Notes: generated by a model not told the origin, from the sequence alone. A DNA stretch of 37,329 nt from Planctomycetota bacterium (GCA_011053145.1 DRLC01000166.1:1-37329), one strand, 5' to 3'. Positions 1-9,061 are shown, numbered from the stretch's first letter. Numbers and translations are program-made.

Positions 1-167
1 AGACGGCCGAGTGCATAGAAGGCTCCTTCGTCCGTGGAGGAAGAGATGTGGGGGACATGGTAGCTGTCGTAATCGACCGTGGCGGTGTGGAGGGTCTGTG
101 CGAGGGATGGACCGCTCCATGAAAGGGCCGCGACGAGGAACAGTGCCGGTCTGTGCAGATGGTTCAT
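1..167 (-). CDS. Penicillin acylase family protein, N-terminal fragment (cut by window edge)
   Basis: The reverse strand from an ATG at 165-167 reads 55 codons to the window edge without a stop. The first 24 residues form a good signal peptide: a basic start (NHLHRP), a hydrophobic core (ALFLVAALSW) and a likely cleavage after SLA before Gln24. It is followed by VDYDSYHVPHISSSTDEGAF and YALGR. This matches the start of the alpha subunit in penicillin amidases and acyl-homoserine-lactone acylases, where D-x-x-G/H-V-P-H-I precedes a 'd-e-x-A-f-y-a-l-G' helix. Members are exported N-terminal nucleophile hydrolases that cleave amide bonds after self-processing. The catalytic Ser lies beyond the window, so substrate and activity cannot be judged. 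The gene is divergent from the secreted protein at 476. The family call rests on about 30 residues. Confidence 0.72.
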   Translation of the reverse strand, partial: MNHLHRPALFLVAALSWSGPSLAQTLHTATVDYDSYHVPHISSSTDEGAFYALGR

Positions 168-475
168 CGGGAACTAGGGGGCTCGGAGGTGGGAGGACGG
201 ACGCCGGTTCGCGGGGAATCGCGCCCCTGCGAACGGAAAGTCGCACCTCGTCCGTGATCTCACGGTCGCCGCAGTTGTGGGTTTCCCCGAGATTTCCTCC
301 TCCCCGCTGCAATCGCGCCCGGGAGTACGAGCCCGGCTCCCCCGGGATCCTCTCCCGGGTGGAACATTTCGGCCCCTCCATCACTCCAAGTTCTGCTACG
401 GCGGTCCTGGGTCGAGGGATTCTTCCCCGCGCTCGACGACGGTCTAGCGAAAGGACCAAGACCGAGACCCTGCCG
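168..475. other. Divergent intergenic region (308 bp)
   Basis: This lies between two divergently transcribed genes for exported proteins and must hold both promoters. I see no convincing -35/-10 pair, operator or RNA gene. Around 318-358 there are several CCCGGG-containing stretches that could fold weakly. An open frame continues upstream of 476 in phase with the next gene, but its Arg/Pro/Ser-rich translation looks like non-coding GC-rich DNA. Confidence 0.5.
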
Positions 476-1396
476 ATGAAATCAATCCACCGCGTTCCGC
501 TCGCTACGCTGCTCCTGCTCTTGACCCTCCTCAGCGCTCCGTCCGCGCAGCACCGCGATGCGGACACGAGGGCTTCCGCTCCGAAACTCCTCTTTCGGTC
601 CGGGTTCGAGGCCGGGGTGAACCTCCTGAAGCCGAGACAGGGCTACCAAGTCCTGCGGGGGCTGGATTCCTCCACGGGATTCCGCTGGCCCATCTCCGTA
701 CTCGGATCGAATCCTCCCCGACTGCACGGGCCTGTGCGAAGCCTCCTCGGGAACTACGCTGAGGATCAGAACGGACTGCACCTGGTCGACGACCCCAGCG
801 GACTCCTTCTGCACAACGAGATCCAGACGGTTGTCGGACATGACGGGAACCTGACGCGGGCCCTCTTCAACTTCCAAGCTGGCGCGAATGGGGCGACCCA
901 GACGCCCTATGAGATCCTCAACGTCAAGGACGGTCGCAAGGACCTCTACATCCGATACTGGATGAAGATGGACGCGGCGAGTCTCCACCAAGTCGACAAG
1001 TGGCGGGCGATCTTCGAGTGGAAGACCGAGGACTACGCGAAGGGGACCGGGTTTCGGCTCATCGCGTTCGTCTACACCGACCTCCAGGGTCATGCCTACT
1101 GGCACTGGCAGGGGGATGCGAACCCGATGTCTCCGGTCTGGGAGATCGATAACTTCGCGGTGCCGGTCCCGGAGAACGAATGGTTCCTCACCGAGTTCTT
1201 CTGGCATTGGAGCGAGGGCCCGACCGGTCGCGCCCTCTGGCGCGTCAACGGCCAGGTCATCGGTGATCACTTCGGTCCGACGACGCGCAACTCCAAGCCG
1301 ATCGACTTCATCATGATGACCCAGCTCTACGGGGACGCGAACCCCAAGCACCAGTGGATCGACGACATCGAGATCTGGGACGGGCTGGCGTACTGA
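476..1396 (+). CDS. Secreted jelly-roll (ConA-like lectin/glucanase-like) protein of unknown function
   Basis: The protein is 306 aa from the ATG at 476. That start is chosen because it gives a clean signal peptide (KSIHRVPLATLLLLLTLLSA, cut near SAQ), whereas the frame upstream of it is low-complexity and basic. After the signal the chain is rich in aromatic beta-strands: LLFRSGFEAGV near the start, DLYIRYWMKMD and WRAIFEWKTED in the middle, then WFLTEFFWHWSEG, GRALWRVNGQVI, and an end of WIDDIEIWDGLAY. This order resembles concanavalin A-like or heparin-lyase/alginate-lyase-like jelly rolls, in which a final D-D-x-x-I/V-x strand closes the fold. I cannot identify catalytic residues, so it could be a carbohydrate-binding protein rather than a lyase. 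It precedes the secreted FG-GAP gene on the same strand with a 151-bp gap. Confidence 0.68.
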   Translation: MKSIHRVPLATLLLLLTLLSAPSAQHRDADTRASAPKLLFRSGFEAGVNLLKPRQGYQVLRGLDSSTGFRWPISVLGSNPPRLHGPVRSLLGNYAEDQNGLHLVDDPSGLLLHNEIQTVVGHDGNLTRALFNFQAGANGATQTPYEILNVKDGRKDLYIRYWMKMDAASLHQVDKWRAIFEWKTEDYAKGTGFRLIAFVYTDLQGHAYWHWQGDANPMSPVWEIDNFAVPVPENEWFLTEFFWHWSEGPTGRALWRVNGQVIGDHFGPTTRNSKPIDFIMMTQLYGDANPKHQWIDDIEIWDGLAY

Positions 1397-1547
1397 CTCC
1401 GTACCCCCCTCACCCCATCCCGCTCGTTTTTCAGGGTCTTCGAGAACCGAACCGCTCCAGCGGACAGCCATCGGGTTTGGCCCCCCGGACGATCGTTCTT
1501 GGGTTAGCCTCGAAACGTCCCTCCTTCCGAAGCCCCCTTCCGTGCCC

Positions 1548-3215
1548 ATGTGTCTGTCGAGCCGTTCCCTACCCCTGTTCCTCCTGTGTGCCCTGACCGC
1601 GACCGCGAACGCGCAGTCTCTCCTGCCCGGAGGTCCCCGAGCCCAGAGGTTGCCCTTCGACGTTGGAACGGTGGGTCCCCCGGAGAGCGTCGTTCTCGGT
1701 GACTTCGATGGAGATGGCCGCTCGGACGCGGCGGTCCTGCAGGGGGGAGAACTGGGCTTCGTCCTCGGTGCCGCGGGGTTCGGCTACACCCTCGCCGCGG
1801 CGGCCCCGGGGGGTGGGCGCGTGTCGGCGATCGCTTCCGCTGGTGCCGACGTGCTCTTCGCGAGCGTGCGCGGCGGGACCCGGGAGGGCCTTTGGCTTCT
1901 CGGTGCGAGTCGCGATCCCGGGGGCGCTCCGATCGCCACCGAGGTCGCACAGCTCGACCGAGGTTGGGGGGCGGTCGACCGGCTCGCCACCTTCGACAAT
2001 GGGAATGGAATCGAGGTCTACGGGCTCGAGACGACCACCGGCTCGGTGCGGTGCGGCGAATGGGCCGCGGGTCGCTTCGCGGCCCGGCCGACCATCGTTC
2101 CCGGGTTCGGGTCGACCGATCTGCGGGTCGCACCCTGGACCAATCCCGCCATCGCCGATCTCTTCCTCACGGACGGACGCACCGTCCGGATCCTCGACAC
2201 CACGGGAAAGCTCCTCGAGGCCAGGACCACGGGAGGGCTGGTCCAGTCGTGGGCAGCGGGATTCGACCGCGTCGAGGGCCGAGGACGGCTCGCCCTGGTG
2301 ACCTCCGACGCGGGCACGGGCAGCTCGTTCCTCGAGGTCGTTCGTTCCGGCCTCGCCGCGGACCCCGTCCTGAATCTGGGCGTCGCCTTCCCCCGGGTGA
2401 GCATGGCGGACCTGTTCGGTGTCGGCCGAACGGATCTCGTCGCGGTGAACACGAACGGCCCGACCGGTTTCGTCTCCCTCGCGGGGTGGGGGAGTGGGGC
2501 CGCGAGCTACGGCCTCTCTTACCCGAGCTCCGTCCCGTTCCTGTTCTCGAGTCCGAACTACGCGGGTGCATCGGTGTTCGCGGACCCCGCCTGCGCTGAT
2601 CTCGACGGGGACGGAGACGTGGATGCGGCCTTCGTGGATCCCTCTCAGGGGACGCTGTGGGTCAAGCCGAGCGACCTCGTCGACGAGATCGCGGAAGCTC
2701 CGAGCGTGGTCTTCATCCAGCCGATCTACACGCACTCGTCCCCCGGAGCGCAGTCCTTCCAGTTCTCCTACGATGAGCCCGCCTCCCTCGCCTTCACCCC
2801 CGACTACATCGAAGTGACCCTGTGGCAGAAGGTGACCGTGGGAGGAGAAAGCGTGTATGCCTACCGCGGGGGCCAACTTTCGAGCTCCGGGACCAACTCC
2901 TGGTTCGACCCGGCCACCGGGCTCTGGCACCCAGCCACCCCGACCCTGTCCTTCACCCCGACCTACAGCGGCCCCCAGGCGACCGAAGCGGACCTCGTCG
3001 TCGCGCTGCGTCTCCTCTCCTTCGATCCCGCCACGTCCACCTTCACGCACTTCGGTGTGGAGAGTTTCACGGCGTTCCACCACACCCGCACTCCCGACGG
3101 GATGGGGGGGTATTCGAGCGGAAGCGCCGGCGGCACGAACCCGCTTCCCCACGTGGGGCACTGGAACAGCCCGGTTCAGGAGCTCCCGCCGGTACCCGCT
3201 CCCCCGCCGCTCTGA
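1548..3215 (+). CDS. Secreted FG-GAP/VCBS repeat-containing protein
   Basis: About 555 aa. An ATG at 1548 and an in-frame GTG at 1542 are both possible; neither has a clear Shine-Dalgarno sequence. The signal peptide is CLSSRSLPLFLLCALTATAN, cut near NAQ. An FG-GAP calcium-loop motif follows at residues about 49-62 (VLGDFDGDGRSDAAV), with a second near residue 350 (ADLDGDGDVDAAFV) and weaker blades between (VSMADLFGVGRTDLVAV). FG-GAP repeats build beta-propellers on exported proteins, often with bound calcium. The last 180 residues (VFIQPIYTHSSPGAQSFQFS onward) form a separate Ser/Thr/Pro-rich beta domain that I do not recognise. It ends 16 bp before the convergent CHAT gene. It is probably extracellular or outer surface; its ligand is unknown. 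Confidence 0.75.
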   Translation: MCLSSRSLPLFLLCALTATANAQSLLPGGPRAQRLPFDVGTVGPPESVVLGDFDGDGRSDAAVLQGGELGFVLGAAGFGYTLAAAAPGGGRVSAIASAGADVLFASVRGGTREGLWLLGASRDPGGAPIATEVAQLDRGWGAVDRLATFDNGNGIEVYGLETTTGSVRCGEWAAGRFAARPTIVPGFGSTDLRVAPWTNPAIADLFLTDGRTVRILDTTGKLLEARTTGGLVQSWAAGFDRVEGRGRLALVTSDAGTGSSFLEVVRSGLAADPVLNLGVAFPRVSMADLFGVGRTDLVAVNTNGPTGFVSLAGWGSGAASYGLSYPSSVPFLFSSPNYAGASVFADPACADLDGDGDVDAAFVDPSQGTLWVKPSDLVDEIAEAPSVVFIQPIYTHSSPGAQSFQFSYDEPASLAFTPDYIEVTLWQKVTVGGESVYAYRGGQLSSSGTNSWFDPATGLWHPATPTLSFTPTYSGPQATEADLVVALRLLSFDPATSTFTHFGVESFTAFHHTRTPDGMGGYSSGSAGGTNPLPHVGHWNSPVQELPPVPAPPPL

Positions 3216-3231
3216 TCCCCGGCCGTCCGGT

Positions 3232-5745
3232 TCAGTGCGGGGTCGTCGACGGAGCGCCCCAGGCGATCCAGGTCCCCCAGTAGTGGGGGTGGTGGAAACG
3301 CGGGTCGGAGCGCAGCTCCACGCGTGCCCGGCGCAGCGCTTCGGAAACCGCAAGGCCCTGGTGGACCCCCTCCAGGACGCCGGCGCACAGGCGCGAGGTC
3401 GCTTCGGCCTGGAGGGGCACGGCGGAGAGGAGCACCGTTCGTGCCCCCGCGCGCAGGAACGATGCCCCGAGGTGCCCGGAGTCCTCGGCACCGAGGCGAA
3501 CCTCTCCCCCCGCAGCGTCGCAGGAAGCGAGCAGGACGAGCGGAGGCGCGGAGAAGGTCCGTGAACGGGTCAGGGAGTCGAGCTCGCCGGGGAAGAGTTC
3601 GCCGTCCCCGAGCCACGCTCCGCGCGCGAGTCGAAGTCCCTGGGAAAGGGCCCGCCTGCGATCGCGCAGTCCGTGGGCGAAGACGAGGAGAGCCCTTCGA
3701 TCGCGCAGCTCAGCAATGGACGACAGCCGTGCTCGGTCGCCTTCGAGCCAGTTCACTCCTTCGTCCGCGAAAGCCGCCTCGATCCGATCTTGGGAAGGCC
3801 GGGAGAAGCGCGCTGGGTCCCCCTTTCCCCCGGCAGCGATCAGCGCGACGACTCCCCGGGTGGTTCGCCCTTCCCTTCGGACGAGAGCCAGTGCGACCGC
3901 GGACGAAGGCAGCGTGACCACCTGCCGTCGAAGTCCCAGGGGGCCGACACCCGGAAGGGGGAGGACGTCGAGCGGTATGCGCCGCAGGAGATCGTTCCCC
4001 ACGACGAGCAGTCGGCGTGCAGGAAGGATGAGCGCCGCGAGCTTCGGAGGGAAGAGGAGGTCCGCGAGGGCACCTGCGGACGGAGGATCGGGTGCGTCGG
4101 TTGAGACGGGGCGACGACCGAGGTCGCGCCAAAGGGACTCGATCGCGGGGTCGAGGTCCTCCATGCTCGGGAGTCGAGCGTGGGCGAGTTCGGTCTTCGT
4201 CAGGGCGAAGGCGTGCGTCGCACGGGCTGTCGGCATGAGCACGAGCAACACGTCGCCGTCGCAAAGGAGGTCCGAACGCAGTTCCGAGACACCTGGAGGG
4301 CTCGCACCCAGGTCGCCGGCGAGCGAGCCGACCGACCGCGCCCGCAGGCTTTCTTCCATCGCGACGCGCACCCCCTTCTCGCCGGGCCATGCCGTCAGGC
4401 AGAGGTCGAGCACGTCGGCGAGGAGTCGCCGCCTCGGAGGGAAAGCGAGGATGCCGACTCCGGCACCCTCGTCTTCTCCCTTCCATGTGTCGAGGAACTG
4501 TCGGTAGGCGACGAGCGCGTCCCGCGCCGCACTCGGAACATCGCACTCGCCGACGGCGAGGCCGAGCCGGGCTGCCAGGATTCCGGATCGCGCCCGTTGC
4601 AAGGGCCACCGCTCTCCACCTTCGAGGGAGGCCAACTCCCGAAAGCTGCGGAGGGCCTCTCCGGCTTCCGCATTCGCTCCTCGCTCCAACTCGAGATCCG
4701 CTTGCTCGAGAAGCGCGAGTCCTCGGATCATCGCCGGCAGGGAAGGTGCGTCGAGAGCCCGTCGCAGGAGCGCCGGGGACGCGTCCGCGTCCCCTCCGGG
4801 AACATGACGCCTGCAGACGGCTTCGTAGTAGTCGAGCTGGGCACGGACCGAGTCTGGAAGGGGTTCCTCTCGCATCCTTGCGATCCGGTCGAGGGCCCAG
4901 GGGTAGCGTCCGGTGCTACTGCCCTGGCGGACCCACGCCAGATCGAGTGCCTCGCGGAGTTCGCGCTTGCGCGAGTCCTCCTCGCCCTCCGCGGCCGGCC
5001 AGGAAGCGTACTCGGCCTCCGCATCGGCCAGGAACCGCCCGGCTCCGATCCAACGTCCGAGGCGGGCTTCGCACGAGGCTGTCTCGAGTTCGAGGTAGGC
5101 ACGCTCGAGGTAGGCGTTCGAGCGCGACACCAGACGTTCCCGCAGAGCATCCAGGACCCCCTCCGCCTTCCGACTTTCCCCATGCGCGCGCAGGCAGCGG
5201 GCCGCGAGGAGGGGGACCCATGCTGCCGTCGCCGGTTCGGCCTTCAGGTACCGTTCGAGCCCTTCGCGCGTGAGGAGGCTTTCGAGATGCGGCACGTCCT
5301 CGAGGTTCTGCTCTTCGGCGGTGTGCAGGAGCCAGGAGACGAGTTCGATCTCGAAGCTTCCGGCCCGATCGTCGCGGCGTGTGAGCGTCAGAACGATTCC
5401 CATGAGTCGCTCCACACTGGGAACCGCGAGCGGCCAGCCGACCGCTTCCGCGGAACGAAGGGTGTTGAACGCCCGAAACCACGGCCCCAGGCAGCCTTCG
5501 TCGCCGCGTTCTCCCGCCGCGGTCAGTGCCTCTTCGAGCCCACGGAGGGCCTCGATCTGCTCTTCGGGCCGTGAAGCCTCCAGGAACGACGCCACCGCAC
5601 CGTCGAGCCCGGCACACGGCGCCTGGTCTTCCTGGGGGAGGGGCGGAGTGAACGGGCGCGACCGTGCCCCGATACCCAGGGGAACGACCGGGAGGAATGC
5701 GAGCAGGAGGTGTGCGGCATTCCGCGGAGCGGCGGGAGGGGTCAC
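3232..5745 (-). CDS. Exported CHAT-domain (caspase/separase-like) protein with helical repeat region
   Basis: 837 aa from a GTG at 5745, three bases after the upstream stop. The N-terminus has a hydrophobic stretch (HLLLAFLPVVPLGIGA) that looks like a signal or anchor. Residues about 45-470 are alpha-helical and Ala/Leu/Glu-rich, as in degenerate TPR arrays (SLPAMIRGLALLEQADLELE). The C-terminal part from about residue 480 is a CHAT domain: LLLVLMP-type early strands, LLVFAHGLRDRR with the presumed catalytic His691, PLVLLASCDAAGG with the presumed catalytic Cys742, then GASFLRAGARTVLLS. Both dyad residues are present and about 50 residues apart, as in the C14/C50-like clan CD. CHAT proteins are predicted or proven cysteine proteases. 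It is the last gene of the sigma/anti-sigma operon. The substrate is unknown. An export signal on a CHAT protein is unusual and should be tested. Confidence 0.82.
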   Translation of the reverse strand: MTPPAAPRNAAHLLLAFLPVVPLGIGARSRPFTPPLPQEDQAPCAGLDGAVASFLEASRPEEQIEALRGLEEALTAAGERGDEGCLGPWFRAFNTLRSAEAVGWPLAVPSVERLMGIVLTLTRRDDRAGSFEIELVSWLLHTAEEQNLEDVPHLESLLTREGLERYLKAEPATAAWVPLLAARCLRAHGESRKAEGVLDALRERLVSRSNAYLERAYLELETASCEARLGRWIGAGRFLADAEAEYASWPAAEGEEDSRKRELREALDLAWVRQGSSTGRYPWALDRIARMREEPLPDSVRAQLDYYEAVCRRHVPGGDADASPALLRRALDAPSLPAMIRGLALLEQADLELERGANAEAGEALRSFRELASLEGGERWPLQRARSGILAARLGLAVGECDVPSAARDALVAYRQFLDTWKGEDEGAGVGILAFPPRRRLLADVLDLCLTAWPGEKGVRVAMEESLRARSVGSLAGDLGASPPGVSELRSDLLCDGDVLLVLMPTARATHAFALTKTELAHARLPSMEDLDPAIESLWRDLGRRPVSTDAPDPPSAGALADLLFPPKLAALILPARRLLVVGNDLLRRIPLDVLPLPGVGPLGLRRQVVTLPSSAVALALVRREGRTTRGVVALIAAGGKGDPARFSRPSQDRIEAAFADEGVNWLEGDRARLSSIAELRDRRALLVFAHGLRDRRRALSQGLRLARGAWLGDGELFPGELDSLTRSRTFSAPPLVLLASCDAAGGEVRLGAEDSGHLGASFLRAGARTVLLSAVPLQAEATSRLCAGVLEGVHQGLAVSEALRRARVELRSDPRFHHPHYWGTWIAWGAPSTTPH

Positions 5746-5748
5746 AGG

Positions 5749-6480
5749 TCAGCGAACCTGGCGCACGACGAGGATGCGAGGCGGAGAACCGCTCTCTTGG
5801 AGGGCCAGCTCGAATTCTATCCCGGGCGGAGCGTCCTCCGAAGACGCCCCCGCGGGGAGTACCCGGACGGGCGACTCCACGTCGTCCCCTTCGAACAGCA
5901 GTGCCGTGCGTTCCCCCCTCGTGTCGAGGGCCCACGCACGCAGCGAGACTCGGTCGGTGGGAAGCGCGCCTTCGCGGGTCCACGCGAGGGTGCCGAATTC
6001 TTGTTCCGGGAGGATCTGCGCAAAGGCGTCGCCCTCGAGGTAGGTGCGTTCGCCGGGGGGCGGCTCGAGGGGCTGGGGAGAACGCTGGAGCTTCGTTCCG
6101 AGGAACACCAGCACGACGGCGGCGGCGACGAGCAGGAGCGCCCGTAGCCCGTTCCGGCCGGGCGCGTCGCCGTGTGCCGAAACGGGTCGGGGGGGATTCG
6201 CTCGGTCGGGGATCCCGCGTTGCATCTGCTCGCGAAAGCCTTCGAGGATCCGCTCCTCTTCGGAGAGGTCCGCCCGATCGGAACGCGCGGCGAGGGCGTG
6301 GCGCATCTCTTCGCACTCCTCCTCGAGGGTCTCCTGGGTGGTTCGGATTCCGTCCCAGCGGGTTCGAAGCTCCGCATCTCCATCGAGCCGCTGACGGATG
6401 GCGGGATCCTCCTCGGAGACCTCTCCCGAAGCGAGTGCCACCAGGAGGTCCTCCGCATCGACGTTCGCCCACCCGCTCAT
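5749..6480 (-). CDS. Putative membrane anti-sigma factor (one TM helix)
   Basis: 243 aa from an ATG at 6480. The ATG overlaps the TGA of the sigma gene (ATGA), which indicates translational coupling. Residues 1-100 are acidic and helical (DLLVALASGEVSEEDPAIRQ; LSEEERILEGFREQM), one TM segment lies at about 111-129 (GLRALLLVAAAVVLVFLGT), and a soluble beta-rich extracytoplasmic part of about 115 residues follows. This layout of a cytoplasmic binding domain, one helix and an outer sensor domain, cotranscribed after an ECF sigma gene, is typical of anti-sigma factors. The HxxxCxxC zinc anti-sigma motif is absent; only a lone Cys56 is seen. The role is inferred from layout and position rather than from a recognised domain. 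Confidence 0.72.
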   Translation of the reverse strand: MSGWANVDAEDLLVALASGEVSEEDPAIRQRLDGDAELRTRWDGIRTTQETLEEECEEMRHALAARSDRADLSEEERILEGFREQMQRGIPDRANPPRPVSAHGDAPGRNGLRALLLVAAAVVLVFLGTKLQRSPQPLEPPPGERTYLEGDAFAQILPEQEFGTLAWTREGALPTDRVSLRAWALDTRGERTALLFEGDDVESPVRVLPAGASSEDAPPGIEFELALQESGSPPRILVVRQVR

Positions 6481-7187
6481 CGGATCCCCTCCGCCGAGGA
6501 CGCCCGCGGACCCGGGAACGCGCTGCGCAGCCGTCCCTCGAGGGTCGAGATGGCGCGGTAGTAGCGGGTCTTCGCGGTGTTCGGAGAGATCCCGAGACGC
6601 CGAGAAAGTTCGGGGAAGCTCAGGCCCTCGAAGTGCTTGAGGTCGACGACCACGCGCAGTGCCGGTGCGAGGCGCGCGAGCTCCCCGTGGATGAGTTCTC
6701 GCTCGTCCTCGGCCAGTTCCGCGGGCGGTGGAGCCGCCGGCGTGATTTCGATGGCCTCGGTGGACAGGGTCCGCCGAGCGCGGCGGCGTTCCGCGAGAAC
6801 CAAGGCACAGTAGCCGAAGGCCCACGATTCCAGACTCGAGCGTCCGCTGAAGCGGTCGAGGTGGCTCCAGATCCGGCTGAACACCTCCTGGGACACATCG
6901 AATCGCTCCTCCGCATCGAGAGCCGGCCCACGGCGTTTCACGATCGATCCAATCATCCGTGGTATGCAGCGCATGCGCTGGAGGAACTCCTGAGAGGCTT
7001 CTTCATCTCCGGCCAGGACGCCCTCGACCAGACGAACATCTTCCGAGAGGCGCGGTGAATCCTCCCGAGAGGTGGAGCCGGCGGCTCGATGGTTCTCCGA
7101 TTCTGCTCCTTTTGCTTCGTCCTGCCTCATTCCATACGGCTCCGCGTCCATTGTATCCCCCTGCGATCGCGTGGGTGCCGATCTCAT
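6477..7187 (-). CDS. ECF-type RNA polymerase sigma factor
   Basis: 236 aa. The ATG at 7187 has a strong AAGGAG about six bases upstream, so the Ser/Glu-rich 45-residue N-terminal extension seems genuine; ATGs at residues 13 and 20 are alternatives. Region 2 spans about residues 52-140 (LVEGVLAGDEEASQEFL; FDVSQEVFSRIWSHLDRF; SLESWAFGYCALVLAERRRA). Region 4 spans about 165-222, with the helix-turn-helix LSFPELSRRLGISPNTAKTR. These are the -10 and -35 recognition domains of sigma-70 group 4, and regions 1 and 3 are missing. It heads the operon with the membrane anti-sigma and the CHAT protein, which suggests a membrane-sensed signal controls this operon and other targets. Autoregulation is likely but no promoter motif could be assigned. 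Confidence 0.9.
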   Translation of the reverse strand: MRSAPTRSQGDTMDAEPYGMRQDEAKGAESENHRAAGSTSREDSPRLSEDVRLVEGVLAGDEEASQEFLQRMRCIPRMIGSIVKRRGPALDAEERFDVSQEVFSRIWSHLDRFSGRSSLESWAFGYCALVLAERRRARRTLSTEAIEITPAAPPPAELAEDERELIHGELARLAPALRVVVDLKHFEGLSFPELSRRLGISPNTAKTRYYRAISTLEGRLRSAFPGPRASSAEGIR

Positions 7188-7388
7188 GGGGCTGCTCCTT
7201 CTTCCGTCGGCAAGCCCTCCCCCGGGTGTCCACGCGGTGGTAGACGGGTCCGTCGTGGTCTTCCGTAGAACGGAGGGAGGGGGGGATGTTCGGGGAGGGA
7301 GAGCGTGGTTCGGAGCACGGCAAGAGGCCTCCCCGATTCTGCTGTTGGCCCCGGGGGATCGGAACCGGGCTCGCCCGCTCCAAAACGA

Positions 7389-7422
7389 GAGGGGCCGCTC
7401 GACCTGCGCCGAGCGGCCCCTC
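7389..7422 (-). terminator. Rho-independent terminator of groEL
   Basis: A 13-bp perfect stem (7389-7401 pairs with 7410-7422; arm GAGGGGCCGCTCG) encloses an 8-nt loop. Read on the minus strand, it lies 23 bases after the groEL stop and is followed by CTCGTTTTG, a short T run at 7382-7385. It should end the groES-groEL transcript before the sigma-factor operon. Confidence 0.8.
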
Positions 7423-7444
7423 CGCGGGGATGCGGGCTTCGCGC

Positions 7445-9061
7445 CTAGTGCATGTGCCCGTGGCCCGCGGCGGCTTCCTCTTCCTTCTCGGGGAGGTCGC
7501 TCACGAGGGCGTCGGTGGTGAGGAGCAGGCTGGCGACCGAGGAGGCGTTCTGCAGCGCCATGCGCAGCACCTTCTTCGGGTCGATGATGCCGGCCTTGAC
7601 CATGTCCTCGTAGGTGTCGGTCGCGGCGTTGTAGCCCCAGTTCACACCCTTGCCGTTGCGGACGTTCTGGACGACCACGGCACCGTCCTGGCCCGCGTTC
7701 TCGGCGATCATCCGGATCGGCGCTTCGATCGCGCGACGGACGATCGCCGCACCGACGGCTTCATCGCCGGAGAGTTTCAGGGCGTCGAGCGCCTTGGCGC
7801 TTCCGAGCAGGGCGACTCCGCCACCGGGGATCACGCCTTCCTCGACCGCGGCGCGGGTCGCGTGCAGCGCATCCTCGACGCGGGCCTTCTTCTCCTTCAT
7901 CTCCGACTCGGTTGCGGCGCCCACGTTGATCTGGGCGACACCACCGGAGAGCTTGGCGAGACGCTCCTGGAGCTTCTCCTTGTCGTAGTCGGAGCTGGAG
8001 TTCTCGATCTCGCCGCGGATCTGCTCGATACGCGCCTTGATCGCGGCCTTCTTGCCCGCGCCTTCGATGATCGTGGTCGTGTCCTTCGTGACGACGATCT
8101 TCTTCGCGCGACCGAGGTCGGCGAGCTTCACGCTCTCGAGGGACTGGCCGGTGGACTCCATCACGGCGTTCGCGCCGGTCAGGGTGGCGATGTCCTCGAG
8201 CATGGCCTTGCGGCGATCCCCGAAGCCCGGCGCCTTGATCGCGACGCAGGGGAAGGAGCCGCGCAGACGGTTCACGACGAGCGTCGCGAGGGCCTCGCCC
8301 TCCACGTCCTCGGCGAGGATGCAGAGCGGACGACCGCTGCGCATCACCTCTTCGAGGAGCGGGATCATGTCCTTGATCGAGGAGATCTTCTTCTCGTGGA
8401 CGAGGACGTAGGGGTCCTCGAGCACGACCTCCATCGACTTGGGGTCCGTGATGAAGTGCGGCGAGAGGTAGCCCTTGTCGAACTGCATCCCCTCGACCCA
8501 CTCGACCTCGGTCGTCAGGCTCTTGCCTTCCTCGACCGTGATGACGCCGTCCTTGCCCACGCGATCCATCGCTTCAGCGATCATCTCGCCGATCTCGGGA
8601 TCGTTGTTGGCAGCGATGGCGCCGATCTTCGCGATGTCTTCACGGCCCTTGATGGGCTTGGCGATCTTGTCGAGGTGGCCGACGATCGCCTCGACCGCCT
8701 TGTCGATGCCGCGCTTGAGGGCGACCGGGTTCGCACCCGCGGTCACGTTGCGGAGCCCCTCGACGAAGATGGCCTCGGCCAGCGTCGTTGCGGTCGTCGT
8801 TCCGTCACCGGCTCCATCGTTCGTGCGGGAGGCGACCTCCTTCACGAGCTGGGCGCCCATGTTCTCGTAGGGATCCTCGAGCTCGACCTCCTTGGAGACC
8901 GTGACGCCGTCCTTGGTGACCGTCGGGCTTCCGAAGGACTTTTGGATGATCACGTTGCGCCCGCGCGGGCCCAGGGTGACCTTCACGGCGCGTGCGAGCT
9001 TTTGGACGCCGGTGCGGATGTGCTCCCGCGCCTCGGCGTCGTAGCTGATTTGCTTGGCCAT
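7445..9061 (-). CDS. groEL: 60-kDa chaperonin GroEL
   Basis: 538 aa, the normal length. It folds client proteins in an ATP-driven double heptameric ring capped by GroES. Family signatures are present: [18 protein letters not shown], the ATP-site [17 protein letters not shown] at about residues 83-100, apical-domain segments, [14 protein letters not shown] near residue 405, and [20 protein letters not shown] near residue 480. The start ATG at 9061 has a purine-rich AAGAAGAG upstream. It lies 42 bp downstream of groES. The C-terminal tail is GHGHMH instead of the usual GGM repeats; this tail points into the ring cavity. No CIRCE element was found upstream of the operon, so HrcA control is not supported. 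Confidence 0.98.
   Translation of the reverse strand: MAKQISYDAEAREHIRTGVQKLARAVKVTLGPRGRNVIIQKSFGSPTVTKDGVTVSKEVELEDPYENMGAQLVKEVASRTNDGAGDGTTTATTLAEAIFVEGLRNVTAGANPVALKRGIDKAVEAIVGHLDKIAKPIKGREDIAKIGAIAANNDPEIGEMIAEAMDRVGKDGVITVEEGKSLTTEVEWVEGMQFDKGYLSPHFITDPKSMEVVLEDPYVLVHEKKISSIKDMIPLLEEVMRSGRPLCILAEDVEGEALATLVVNRLRGSFPCVAIKAPGFGDRRKAMLEDIATLTGANAVMESTGQSLESVKLADLGRAKKIVVTKDTTTIIEGAGKKAAIKARIEQIRGEIENSSSDYDKEKLQERLAKLSGGVAQINVGAATESEMKEKKARVEDALHATRAAVEEGVIPGGGVALLGSAKALDALKLSGDEAVGAAIVRRAIEAPIRMIAENAGQDGAVVVQNVRNGKGVNWGYNAATDTYEDMVKAGIIDPKKVLRMALQNASSVASLLLTTDALVSDLPEKEEEAAAGHGHMH

Noticed and set aside
1569-3491. A 640-codon minus-strand frame opposite the FG-GAP gene
   Set aside because: The sense frame has a signal peptide and FG-GAP motifs. 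The antisense one is Arg/Gly/Glu-rich without structure.
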